From Ascaphus truei (lineage: Eukaryota; Chordata; Amphibia; Anura; Ascaphidae), in assembly GCA_036426205.1 (NCBI GenBank), contig CM071569.1, positions 5,892,876 to 5,956,875 of the forward strand: a stretch of 64,000 nt of DNA. Direction: 5' to 3'. The notes beneath the pieces are model-generated. The model was not told where the DNA came from and searched no databases. It saw only the letters and a program-made list of their open reading frames with translations. This document shows, piece after piece, positions 33,278 through 44,284 of this stretch; position 1 is the first letter of the stretch, and every line of letters starts with the position of its first letter. The translations under genes and the position numbers were made by a program.

Positions 33278-33510
33278 CTAGCTTCTGTACCCGGCTTCGC
33301 CCGGGATATATATTTGAATAGATCTCTCCCCCCCCCTCCTCGCGGCACATCTCCCCCCCCCCCCCTCGTGGCACCTCTCCCTCCCCCCCCTCCTGCTGCT
33401 GGATGTAGTGCGGGGTGAGATTTATCTCCGTCTGTGTGTGTGTTTCCCCCGCTTGCCGGAACATGTCCCCCTCCCCCCCCCCCACCCAGTAACCCCCCCC
33501 CCCCCTGGCT
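33278..33510 (-). mobile_element. Helitron 3' end (minus), truncated
   Basis: On the minus strand the sequence ends CCCGG-GCGAAG-CCGGG hairpin, TACAGAAG, CTAG, then T. This is the same terminus as the complete Helitron at 24,894-26,127. C-rich sequence follows upstream, as in that element. The 5' end was not found. Confidence 0.78.
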
Positions 33511-33517
33511 ATAAGGC

Positions 33518-33652
33518 TAAGTATTCTTTTCCATTCATAGGTTCAGACTGCTGTCTAAGCGTCTATTTTAAATTGATCCAAATATCATACAGGTCAGCAG
33601 TGTAGTTATAGCGTAATAAGGCTATGAACCTATGAATGGAAAAGAATACTTA
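33518..33652. repeat. 28-bp perfect inverted repeat with ~80-bp loop
   Basis: TAAGTATTCTTTTCCATTCA plus ATAGGTTCA (33,518-33,545) is matched exactly in reverse complement at 33,625-33,652. CTGCTG and CAGCAG inside the loop can extend the pairing. The element is non-coding and lies beside the Helitron end. Confidence 0.9.
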
Positions 33653-34163
33653 CCTTTATGGACTGCATGTTTAGCCACTTCATTATGGGGTTATTTTAAT
33701 GTATGAATGTTATATATGTGTTTTTTTAACCAATATTTGAATAAAACGTTATTATTTTTTTCCTGATCTTCCCGGTTTCTATGGGTCAATAGACCTAATC
33801 ACAGTAATTATCTGTTGGACCACTGTAGTCCGTCTATTGAACTCCAACATAGAGTGCTACTAATAGAGGGAACCTTTTTGATCCTTCTGGGATCAACACT
33901 GTTAATATAGTTCCTTTTTCCCTCTGAGCACCTGTTTAAATTCATTTTCATTATATGATGTACATATGGGATGAGAGGTCCTATCTCCTGTATATGCCAT
34001 CTTGATATTGCAAGTGTTGATGTACACTAGTCCAGTATACTGAGTTAGAGGGCACGCGACTTGTCACTCAAATGACAATGTCATGAGTGAATAATAATCA
34101 ATCTTTATTTAGAAAAATAAGATGGGGCTTTCAATGTCGTGCAATGCTGTTAATGGTGCTAGC
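33653..34163. other. Unassigned non-coding sequence
   Basis: No recognised feature. Confidence 0.4.
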
Positions 34164-34910
34164 TACAATATGCAGATATGGAGGAATGGAGGGACCAATG
34201 TTATCAGCATGGTCCTAGCTATGCAGATATGGAGGAATGGAGGGGCCAATGTTATCAGCATGGTCCTAGCTATGTAGATATGGTGGAATGGAGGGGCCAA
34301 TGTTATCAGCATGTTCCTAGCTATGCAGGAATGGAGGGGCCAATGTTATCAGCATGGTCCTAGCTATGCAGATATGGAGGAATGGAGGGGCCAATGTTTT
34401 CAGCATGTCCTAGCTATACAGATATGGAGGGGCCAATGTTATCAGCATGGTCCTAGCTATGCAGATATGGAGGAATGGAGGGGCCAATGTTATCAGCATG
34501 GTCCTAGCTATGCAGATATGGAGGGGGCAATGTTATCAGCATGGTCCTAGCTATGCAGATATGGAGGAATGGAGGGGCCAATGTTATCAGCATGGTCCTA
34601 GCTATGCAGATATGGAGGAATGGAGGGGCCAATGTTATCAGCATGGTCCTAGCTATGCAGATATGGAGGAATGGAGGGGCCAATGTTAACAGCATGGTCC
34701 TAGCTATGCAGATATGGAGGAATGGAGGGACCAATGTTATCAGCATGGTCCTAGCTATGCAGATATGGAGGAATGGAGGGGCCAATGTTATCAGCATGGT
34801 CCTAGCTATGCAGATATGGAGGAATGGAGGGACCAATGTTATCAGCATGGTCCTAGCTATGAAGATATGGAGGAATGGAGGGGCCAATGTTATCAGCATG
34901 GTCCTAGGAT
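34164..34910. repeat. 51-bp minisatellite, about 14-15 units
   Basis: The unit has ATGGAGGAATGGAGGGGCCA, ATGTTATCAGCATGGTCCTA and GCTATGCAGAT. Some units lose 12-14 bp (GAATGGAG or a similar part). The unit length is 17 codons, so open frames on both strands persist, but they are repeat artefacts. Confidence 0.95.
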
Positions 34911-34923
34911 TTTACCATTTCAG

Positions 34924-36178
34924 ATTGTATTGTAGGTCTTTATTTATATAGCGCCATTAATGTACATAGCGCTTCACAGTAGTAATACATGTGACAATCA
35001 TATAAATAACAAATAATACAAATAATAGATCATGGGAATAAGTGCTTCAGACATAAAAGTAACATTTCGGAAGAGGAGTTCCTGCTCCGAAGAGCTTACA
35101 ATCTAATTGGTAGGTAGGAAGAACGTACAGAGACAGTAGGAGGGCATTCTGGTAAGTGCGTCTGCAGGGGACCAAACTTTATGTATCATGTGTATATTAT
35201 TAGCCACTGTGCTACTCATATTCTTGTTTAAGCAAGTGTCTCTTAAGTTGGATCTTAAAGGTAGATAGAGAGGGTGCTAGTTGGGTATTGAGGGGAAGGG
35301 CATTCCAGAGTGCGGGTCACTCAGTGAGAAAGGTTTAGTGAGGGAGGGGGCTTTAGATACAAAGGGGGTAGAGAGAAGACATCCTTGAGCAGAACGCAAG
35401 AGTCGGGATGGTGCATAGCGAGAAATTAGTGCTGAGATGTAGGGAGGGGCAGAACAGTGTAAAGCTTTAAAAGTGAGGAGGAGAATCGAGTGTGAGATGC
35501 GGGATTTGATAGGAAGCCAGGAGAGGGATTTCAGCAGGGGAGACGCTGAGAAAGATTTAGGAAAGAGTAGAGTGATTCTGGCAGCAGTGTTTAGGATAGA
35601 TTGTAGAGGAGACAGGTGAGAGGCAGGAAGGCCGGACAGCAGGAGGTTACAGTAATCGAAACGGGAGAGAATGAAGGCCTGAGAGAGTTTTAGCAGTCGA
35701 GCAACAGAGGAAAGGGCGTATCTTTGTAATATTGTGGAGGAAAAAATGACAGGTTGTAGATAAGTTTTGAATGTGAGGCGAATGTGAGAGGAGTCTAGTG
35801 TGACCCCTAGGCAGCGTGCTTGGGCTTCTGGGTGAATGATAGTGCTTCCAACAGAAATGTGGAAGGAGGTAGTAGGGCCAGGTTTGAGAGGAAGTATGAG
35901 GAGCTCTGTTTTCGTCATGTTAAATTTAAGTCGGCGGATGGCCATCCAGGTTGATATCGCAGAGAGACATTCAGAAACTTTGGTCTGTACAGCAAGAGTA
36001 AGGCCAGGGATTGAAAAGTAAATTTGTGTGTCGTCAGCATAGAGGTGATATTTAAACCCAATATATGTGATTAGGTCACCTAGAGAAAGTGTGTACAGAG
36101 ACAACAGAAGAGGTCCAAGGACAGAGCCCTTGGGTACCCCCATAGAGAGATCGGTACAGGAGGAGGAGGTGTTAGCTG
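34924..36178 (-). mobile_element. L2-group LINE, 5'-truncated (minus), 1.25 kb
   Basis: It starts next to the 51-bp array with the reversed tail ATTGTATTGTAGGTCTTTAT and then the GCGCCATTAATGTACATAGC UTR. It ends within the RT domain at about 36,178. It is the best preserved LINE copy in the window. Confidence 0.93.
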
Positions 36179-36180
36179 AT
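35277..36180 (-). pseudogene. L2 reverse transcriptase C-terminal half
   Basis: About 300 codons are open on the minus strand. They include the block [20 protein letters not shown], the catalytic YADD (36,030-36,041), then thumb and C-terminal sequence such as [20 protein letters not shown] and [20 protein letters not shown]. The protein makes cDNA by target-primed reverse transcription. The endonuclease and the first RT motifs are absent through 5' truncation. A frameshift near the C-terminus (about 35,300) replaces the conserved end seen in the copy at 53,051-53,374. The long open frame suggests a recent insertion. Confidence 0.92.
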
Positions 36181-36364
36181 ATGCACATGAGTACTGGAAT
36201 CCCCAATAAATCAAAATAAAAGCTGAGTTCTGGGAATAATTGAATCCCATATTTATTTTCATGACCTGTCAATCCTTCAATGCATTTCAACAGGAAGCTC
36301 TGTGACTGTGAGTAAAAGAAGAGCCTGAATCTCTGAAATCCCTAAATTGCACCTTTACAGACTT
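36179..36364. other. Unassigned non-coding sequence
   Basis: Flank of the L2 copy; nothing recognised. Confidence 0.35.
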
Positions 36365-36960
36365 AGGGCCCAATACACAAAGATCCATTAAATTAGGGCA
36401 AATAATGTGACATTACCTAAGCCAGTAATGTATGTTATTTTCCCTGAGGTTAATGCATAGCCAGAAAGCTAATTATATGCAAACTCTGTGGCCGTTCTAC
36501 ATCTCATTAGTATAGGCTTAACATCATGTTTTTGTAGCGCAATGTTGCATTAGCGTTCAATAACGTGACGTTAAGTATGTTTTACCTTCATTCAGACACT
36601 GGTGGTGGGGGAGAAATATGCTAATTTGCATATGCAAAGTATATTCAAATAATTTAAATGCGCTGATTTCCCAGGTTTCTCAGTGGTGTTCACAGGTGTC
36701 TCTCCACGTTGTATAGAGGAGTGTTTTGGGAGGTATATAAGTTCATGTCCTCCTCCCTTGGCCCCTCCCCCTCCATTGGCCACTCCCCTAAAAATCTATT
36801 TCAGGTTCTGGATGAGTGTCAAGCTTATGTATGACTTGCTAACACCAAGTACCTGCTTTTACCCTTACGTCGCATAACCACTAAAGTCAGTTACGGTTAA
36901 CACCTCTTGTGCATCTCATTATCACGAACGTCCATGTAATGGGTTTTTCCCCCACCCAAT
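36365..36960 (+). repeat. Dispersed repeat of unknown class, copy 1
   Basis: Phrases GTTATTTTCCC, GAGGTTAA, ATATGCA, CGTTAAGTATGTTTTACCT and GTCTGGATGAGTG-like text occur in the same order at 58,460-58,860. The middle (TTTCCCAGGTTTCTCA region) also matches 51,375-51,500. The class and ends are unknown. Confidence 0.5.
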
Positions 36961-36993
36961 CTCATATCGGGCCTCCTCAGGGAACTAGCTCTC

Positions 36994-37629
36994 TGTTACA
37001 TGGTTCTGGTTGGTGCATACCTGCTGGTAACAGGGGGCCCTGAGTCTCTCGCGATGACATGGGAAATAACAGGACAGGCTTCTGGGGCTGTGCCCTGAAT
37101 TCTTCTTAATGGTGCAGCGCCTCCATCTTGTGCAGCCCCCAGCTGTGCAGGGTAGAGTACCTTCAAAAGAGTTGTCTCCCTCTCCTCCCAATATTCTCCA
37201 CTCTCAGGCAGGAGATAAAAGCAAATGGTTTCTTTATTGTCCTTCTGTTTTAGCTGTAGTCTTTAATACAGCACACAGCATATAAGGATGTTCCCCACCA
37301 GGATGTTCCTAGACGCCACTCCCAGTCAGTTATAGTACCGGTCCCTTACTCTCCTTTATGTGGAGCAAGAGAAATATCTCTCTCCTCTCCCCTAAGGGAG
37401 GGCCTTCAGCTTACCAGAGACCTGGCAGCTTACTCAGATCCAACCATCCTCTCTCAAAGCTGGAGAGGAACACACTAAAACAGGAAATGGTAATTCCTTT
37501 AGTACAGATCCAGTAGTCCCACCCCTGTGCCCTTGACTGACACAAGGCCTGATCACTACCTTCTCTGACCAACTGAATCACAGTGGTTGGGGCAAACCCA
37601 TTTTAACTCCTGGCAAACTTGCCCTTACA
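36994..37629 (-). mobile_element. Possible LTR (minus), 636 bp
   Basis: The interval starts TGTTACA and ends CTTACA, so on the minus strand it runs TGTAAG to TGTAACA. An AATAAA signal lies on the minus strand at about 37,232. No target duplication and no coding sequence were found, so the call is tentative. Confidence 0.35.
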
Positions 37630-37717
37630 GGGATTATTGCACAGAGGATGAGGACAGAATAATAGCCCAAACCTACCAGGCCTATATCCATATAAAATAA
37701 ACACTACGCTTTGGATG

Positions 37718-37960
37718 AGTAATAATAATATGTTCTTGTATAGCGCTGCTAGTTTTACATAGTGCTTCACAGAGACATTTTGCAGGCACAGTCCCTGCCT
37801 CGTGGAGCTTGCAATCTATGTTGTTGGTGCCTGAGGCACAGGGAGATAAAGGGACTTGTCCAAGGTCACATGGAGCCAACACCGGGAATTGAAACAGGTT
37901 CAATTACTCACAGAGCCTTTACTCACAGAGCCTTTACTCACAGAGCCACTCCTTTTCCCT
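37718..37960 (-). repeat. tRNA-derived SINE (minus)
   Basis: In reverse it has the ATT tail, AGCGCTGCTAGTTTTACATA, GCCTGAGGCACAGGGAGATA, GACTTGTCCAAGGTCACA and a box-B-like GAATTGAAACAGGTTCAATT. The head contains a 14-bp phrase (ACTCACAGAGCCTT) repeated two to three times. This is the reverse of the copies at 24,090 and 47,219. Confidence 0.87.
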
Positions 37961-38712
37961 AAAAATCAAATGCAGTTATTGTTACATTATTTAGTGGAAA
38001 AGTTTTCCTAATTTAGGTTAAAGTCGTGTTACATGGTCTAACCGGAGCTTACTGTATCTGGGCCTTATTGGGTCATTAACTGTGTAGTGGGAGCAGTTAG
38101 TAGCATTGAGCAGTTAAGGGCATTCTAGTGAATGGACATTAGCTGCCCGTAATAGCTGTTGCCTCTTAGTGCCTCACCCCTTCAGATCTTTGTATCCTGG
38201 TGCGTTTCGTGGTTTTGCTGCAATCATGTAGATCGAAGGAGGAATTTCCGCTTACTCTCCTATATACAAACTTTCATTTACACCTTTACAAGGCAATACA
38301 TTTCCAGGAGAACGTTCTTGGAGGCATGACATAGCGGTGGGGGTGATTACAAGAAAGAAGGCCTAAACCGTGCAAAGGAAAGAGGATATGACAGATAAAG
38401 GAAGACAATAGGAAGACCAGAGAAACTAGAGAAGCAAAGATAACAAGGGCAAAGAAAAATCAATTCTTAATTTTGGAATCAAGGGATAGCGGGATTTTTG
38501 CCAATTCGCAAGCGTCAAGTAGGATTATTTTCTGAGAAAAGGAACCATTTTGGTTAATGCTTTCTTCCTTCGACCTGTCAGAAGCCATTCTCTGTGTGAG
38601 GTTATGTTGGGGAGAGTGACGCAAAGGGCCTTGCAAACCTTTCACCAATCAAACTAGATTACTTTACAGGTCATTGTCTGCTTTAGAGGATAAGGTGTGA
38701 GGTATGTGTTAA
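37961..38712. other. Unassigned non-coding sequence
   Basis: No recognised element or gene. Confidence 0.4.
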
Positions 38713-39085
38713 AGCAGCAGTCCAAGCTGCCATTTTTTTATTTATTTAAAATGTTCCCTTTGATATGTGCATCAATACAATCCCCACAATGATAAGTAAT
38801 TAGCTAAACTGCCGATCGATCCGTTCTCCTGTGATCGATCGGCGAAGATTCGGCTCGGGGGTTCACTAAATGGCTGTCAGTGCAGCAGAAGAGGACCAAA
38901 GATGCAAAGTTCTGTGGGGAAGATAATTTAATTAAACTCTTTGGCCAAAAACCTGCTACTTAAAAATGTTTACACATACACACACACACATACACACACA
39001 AATGCTACAAGTATTTTCTCATACTGTAGTACAGAACTGATTTACTTTAAAAAAAAACACACAGGATATTGCTTGGTCTACAGCT
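38713..39085 (-). mobile_element. TTAA-type MITE, copy 2 (minus)
   Basis: AGCAGCAGTCCAAGC at the left mirrors GCTTGGTCTACAGCT at the right, and TTAA borders both sides. The interior is the reverse of copy 1 (GCCGATCGATC, GAGGACCAAAGATGCAAAGT) with an added ACACAC microsatellite near 38,975-39,001. Confidence 0.9.
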
Positions 39086-39699
39086 TTAAAAGTTGATGGT
39101 TTTCAATATACAAGCATGCATGCTCTTTACCTGTACCGCACTAAATATTTTATCTCCCCCTGTAGCCCTAGGATGTTCTCGATAAAACGGTGTATATCTC
39201 CGTACTTCTTTACTGGCAAAATAGCTAAAAAATATTGGTTTTCAAACTCAGTGCATCTTACTTTATCGGAGTCACCGGGCTGTAAACCTGGCCATGACTT
39301 ATCTTAAAGAAGCTGAGATGGTACCACTGCTGTTTTAATAGAAATGGGAGTCAATAAACATAGGGCCATATTTACTAAGGAGTGCTACTCCGTAAAACAC
39401 CTGCTGGGCTGAAATAAATGTTATGATCCCATTCAAGTTAGGTGGTATTGTGAAAACAAATATTATTTTTACAAACTATAATACCCGTGTTCCTTTGTTT
39501 TGTCTGCAACCCCTTTATTTCCAACACACAAAACGTAAGGTGAATGAGGTTTTTTTCTGTAGTGAATTTTTAAGTTGCCACCTGTGTTTAAGATGGAAAC
39601 AAATATGGAAACTAAATGCATTAGCTGTATACCAAAGATACTAACATTTCATTGTAAACGCTATAAAACATAGTCATTGTATCTGCTACTTTACTATAT
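39086..39699. other. Unassigned non-coding sequence
   Basis: No recognised element or gene. Confidence 0.4.
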
Positions 39700-39983
39700 C
39701 AGGGGTGCTCAACACCAGTCCTCAAGCTCCCCCAACATGTCAGGTTTTCAAGATATCCCAGCTTCAGCACAGGTGGCTCAATCAGTCCCAGCTTCAGCAC
39801 AGGTGGCTCAATCAGTCCCCACTTCAGCACAGGTGGCTCAATCAGTCCCTGCTTCCGCACAGGTGGCTCAATCAGAGGCTCAGTCTTCAACTGAGCCTCT
39901 GATTGAGCCACCTGTGCTGAAACTGGGATATCCTGAAAACCTGATCTGTTGGGGGGCTTGAGGACTGGAGTTGAGCCCCCCTG
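39700..39983. mobile_element. Palindromic hAT-type MITE with expanded left arm, copy 5
   Basis: It starts CAGGGGTGCTCAACACCAGT and ends GGAGTTGAGCCCCCCTG. The left arm holds four tandem 30-bp units of CAGCTTCAGCACAGGTGGCT plus CAATCAGTCC (about 39,760-39,870), while the right arm holds only one. This explains its greater length. Confidence 0.9.
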
Positions 39984-41758
39984 ATATATAGTTCTGTATA
40001 TGCTCTCTGTTCAGGTAGCAGCAAAAAGGGTCCGAAGCGCACGCTCATCCAGAAAAATAGAAAAAACACAAATAGTAAAAAAAATGTAGAAAATATGATA
40101 ATTTTACTCACATTTTATGTGAGCAATACAAGCATTTCGGTTGTTCCAAGTAACCAACTTGTATGCTGTGATGCGTGTTCTCATCTATGCTCTCTGTTCC
40201 AAATAATAAATGCAAGTTCATGTTATCTACAGTATATGTATAATCCTAATGATAGGCAGCTCGAAAACATTACACTAGGCGTATATATTTTTTCAACTTG
40301 TCTAAAATGCTGGGTTACCGTTAAGATGAACATGGGATCACTGGAGAGATAATGGTTATCAGAAAATATATATAGTATGCCGTTCACACAGGGACAGGCT
40401 GAGAATAGCTACTGACAGCTCTGCTGACGACTCGAGAGATGACTAAAAAAAAGTCCAATATTACAGTGGCAAGTCAACACAAGATAGCGCTGTTAGCCTT
40501 CAACAAGTCTCTCTAGTATAGAAGTGCGTCACTGACCAGCAGACTGAGTCCCCTGCGGTGTCCTGCCAATTGGGAGCAGTGAGGGGGAAAGTGCACTGAC
40601 ATTGACAGCTGGATCACTCGGTGAGCCTGGGAGTTATGACACTTCAGGGCCAGTTTGCTATGCTCTGCAGTATGGATTGCACCGTGGAGTGATACTGTAC
40701 TCGGAGAAGAAAAGCAGGTTCTTATCCACCGATCGTTCACTAGAGCAGAAGACCAATAATACAAACATGAATAAAGAGACACAGAAACAGAGCTACAGCA
40801 CATATTACAGTCCACAGCCCCGAGACGCCAAAAACCTACTTGCTGCCACTGAAAGCAATTCTGAGCTTGACTACTTAATTAAAGCTTTGTCAGTTAGAGG
40901 TCAGAAATCCAAACCACATTAATGGTCAAGGAAGATAATTGCAGCTACTTCCTGCTTCAATTCATGGTCCCTTCACTGCTCTGCATTGTGCTATAGGCCT
41001 ATCAGTCAGGGGGTACCCCCTCCCCTCAACATCTATACAAAAAAAACTGTTGTAATGAAGGACGCTCCTGTCCTTTAATATTTTGGCATAGAGAGCAGAG
41101 GGAGTATGACTATACCGTATTTTCTACACACACCACACCTAGTAAGGGCCTGTATGATTTGCACTGGTTTAAGGAGATTTCACTAAACTAAGTTTGCACA
41201 AAACATTGAGCTGCATTTCACTGACACAATTGTGCATGCAATCAGTGAGTACAATCCATGAGCCGCAATAGGCTGCCAAAGTCTGAATTTTTGGGCAAGC
41301 AACGGTTTATCTTTTGCACACAACTGACACCAGTTTTTCACCATGCAGTTATTCTAGGGATTTATTTATATAGACTATACACCTGATCACTGTGAGTAAG
41401 TAATAGATTTCCCCCTTGAATAGTGCTAAACAATTTCACTGCTGAGGATGCTCGTATCCCCTAACAGCAAAGGGAATCGGCATTATGTTCAAACTACAAT
41501 ATCAGCGATTTTCTTGTACTACTGTACATCAATAGAAATGATTGATTTTGGTACACTTTGTAAATTGCAGCGGTATCATTGATTGTGATTAGCCAGTCAT
41601 GCTATTTAAAAGGGGAAAAAATAAACTTTTATTCCAGAAGTTTAGGTAAATGTTTTTATGTCAGACAGACAATGTAACCATATTATCTATTTTTTTAGGG
41701 AGAATAATGACTATTTTATGAGCTGGTATGTCATTGTGTCCCAGTATTGAACAGCTAG
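39984..41758. other. Unassigned non-coding sequence
   Basis: About 1.8 kb without a supportable gene. A plus-strand frame at 40,602-40,922 (106 codons) shows no family resemblance. Confidence 0.4.
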
Positions 41759-43337
41759 TGTCTGGAAATGTCCATAAGTTGAATCTTCTGTGTTAGGGAT
41801 GGTTTTATTGCACATACTCGCCTACCTTTGCATTGTCACTACTAGTGTCAACATACCTTTTGCTACACAGAATCAAAAAGGCATCACTTTATTCCTCACT
41901 GAAGAGTTTCTGATAAGTTACATCTGAAATGATTCTTCAAAGCTAATACAAAACAGTGACATTTTGCAAAAGTACCTCTGAAATTCTTCAATGGGTCAAA
42001 ATGCATTGACCCTTGAGAGTCAAAAAGTAACACAACTGTATTAAAATGAGCATTAAAAGACTTCATTGATAGACCGCCATGCGATATGCCGGTAAAAGCC
42101 ATCATCCCCTTGCTATGGAACTTTAGTTCTGTGTTCAAATGAATGGAGTGTAAAAATCCTGATGAAGGGCAAGACGGCTTCAGGGCATATTGCATAAGGG
42201 CAATAGTTATGTATTAAATAGATCGGCTCAGGCACGATTAGGGGCTATCTAAAATCCAAATGCCTCATCATACCCAACTTTAAACCCCAAAGAGTATCCA
42301 AATAAATATCCATTATTTGTCATTTCTAAATAACCTCACTTTATAATTTAAACATGTGAAAGCCATGTGTTAAAATGTGGGGACGTTTAATGGAGAATAC
42401 ATGTGTGCTGAAACAGAGTGTGCTGTCAGGGAGGTTACCAACACGTTGGCAATGGGTTGTACATCTCATGTAATGAGCTGTAATCATCATGTACAAGGAG
42501 AAGGAGAAGGGTCACATCAGACCATCTCATGTTGCTGCTGTCTCTGTATTCAGCATCTTCTGCTGTTTATATTAATGCGGTACATACAGGCTGTCCTATT
42601 GCACAGTACCATGGAGAGGAAGGTGTGTAAGTACATTCACATTGTTAAAGCATTTGTGACACCTGGTGGAGGACGAATTCTGCATCACCCCTGGCCTCCC
42701 TCTCAGCAGTCACTGGTTAGAGTTCAAGGACTGAGTACAACACGGTTAGAATAAGACTTCACAGCTCTTTCTCACCAAAGCAAAGCGGAGTCTCATTGTC
42801 AAGACAGTGTGTGAAAACTGACACTGCTCACACCTACAGATGAGAGAATTGTTAAAAGAAAATAAAAATAAACAGAAAGTTTGCAATTGATTAAAGTTTT
42901 ATACCCGATGGCTATTGGACTTTATATTCTGTTTCATGTTATAACTAAAGCACAGAACATGGATTTTAGCCACTATAGGGCAATAGCCGTTTTTAATTCT
43001 TACACCCATTGATTTGAAATAGCAAAGATATAATTACTACAGAAGGTGCTACACATTGGGCAAAGTACCTACAGTAACATCTCTTACTTGTTATAACATT
43101 TAAAGTAAGGAGGAAATCTCTCAGATCTGTATGAGATTTATCTCTGTGACGATGTGATTAATTAAACTGTGATTGTGTCGATCTATAGTTGTGCACAATT
43201 GAATGGAGGGTGATGGATGTTTCTGTGCAATAGCGCCCCAAGTAGCACTATCAGAGTGGAAAGAAGAACCCCCCTCAGAAAGTTTAGTCCTGCTTTTGAA
43301 GCTTGTAACATATACCTAGGGCTGCCAACAGCTTTCC
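41759..43337 (+). repeat. Direct duplication, copy A
   Basis: Sequence from TGTCTGGAAATGTCCATAAG to GCCAACAGCTTTCCC is repeated at 45,158-46,893 with a few percent mismatches. Copy A lacks about 165 bp that copy B has at 45,840-46,005 and has about 15 bp extra near 42,232. It is non-coding. Confidence 0.95.
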
Positions 43338-43553
43338 CTTGGGTCAGGAATAGAGTATCCACTTGGGCCCCCCACATCTGCGACCCTGCAAGCCCCCCCT
43401 CCCCTTGCCATCTCTTACACTCCCCTCTCTTTCCCCTCTCCTCATTTAATCACTCTCCCCATCTCTCCCTCACTCTGCTGTTTTTCACTCTCTAAGCCTT
43501 CTCTCAGCCCTCTTTCTCAGTCAGTCCTCCCTCGCTCTCTTTTACTCACTTCC
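43338..43553. other. Pyrimidine-rich stretch
   Basis: C/T-rich sequence that begins in GGGCTGCCAACAG and continues with TTGGGCCCCCCACATC. These phrases resemble the ends of the hAT-type element at 61,873-63,062, so this may be a remnant of that family. Confidence 0.35.
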
Positions 43554-43590
43554 CTCAGGGGAAGCGAGTGATTTCGCGAAACGCGTAGTT
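43554..43590 (+). ncRNA. Decayed hammerhead-like motif
   Basis: CAGGGGA stands where CUGANGA is expected (two mismatches). GCGA/TCGC can form helix II, and GAAAC, the palindrome ACGCGT and base A follow. Helix I does not pair. It is probably inactive. Confidence 0.5.
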
Positions 43591-44050
43591 CCCTACCGGT
43601 GCATGCTTGGAGTTTTGGTCACTGTCGGCTTCCGTATCAAGACGAGCCCTCTGCAAGCGGTCCTGACGTCGGACGCGGCTGCAGGGTTACACCGCAAACG
43701 GAGGACTCGGGGCGGTGTCTGGAGCAGAGCAGTGTTCTCTTATGTGTGAGTTTTTACTATTTGTTGTGCCGTTAATAAACCATTTATACTTCTGACTGTG
43801 GATCTGTCTATCTCCTTATTGGGACTTTGGGAGAGACGGTAGTTACTCACCATTAGATTGTTTGACCCGATTGGTGGATTGAACAGGAGGAGGGTCTATA
43901 TCCCCGACCACAAAGATATCTTTGATGTGAATTGAGTCACACATGGCCGTGTGAGTACATCGCACTTATATATTTTTATTGTCCTTTTCCTATCTATTGT
44001 ATCTTTTTCTACATAAGTGATAGTTATATATATGTTGTGTTTTCTCTGTA
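43554..44050 (+). mobile_element. Penelope-like tail fragment (plus) with hammerhead-like motif
   Basis: A hammerhead-like block is followed about 193 nt later by AATAAA (near 43,783). Near 43,945 comes ACATGGCCGTGTGAGTACAT, then a TATATTTTTATTGTCC region. The last part resembles the minus strand of 28,800-28,870 in the Penelope-like element, supporting a common family. Confidence 0.6.
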
Positions 44051-44284
44051 TGCGCTGACCATAAACACCACACCCCAATTGCATTACGAGGATCAAGGGA
44101 GGATCCTCATCTGGTCAAGCTGCAACAACTTCAAAGGGGCCAGTATGTATGTTTTACTTTATTTAGGTCCAATTGCACTATGTGGGTGTATTTTGTTAGT
44201 GCATTTGGTACGTCAACACCCAGTGTTATTACTAACAGGGAGTACCCCAGTCACTCGGTTTCCAGGTTCCCCTCAAAGAAAGGG
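44051..44284. other. Unassigned sequence before the gypsy fragment
   Basis: No clear pol similarity could be read here; it may be a scrambled part of the same element. Confidence 0.3.

Noticed and set aside
42150..42190. CCTGATGAAGGGC resembling a hammerhead core (also at 45,556)
   Set aside because: The GAAA box is missing, and the sequence instead forms a simple hairpin (CCTGA..AAG with CTTCAGG).
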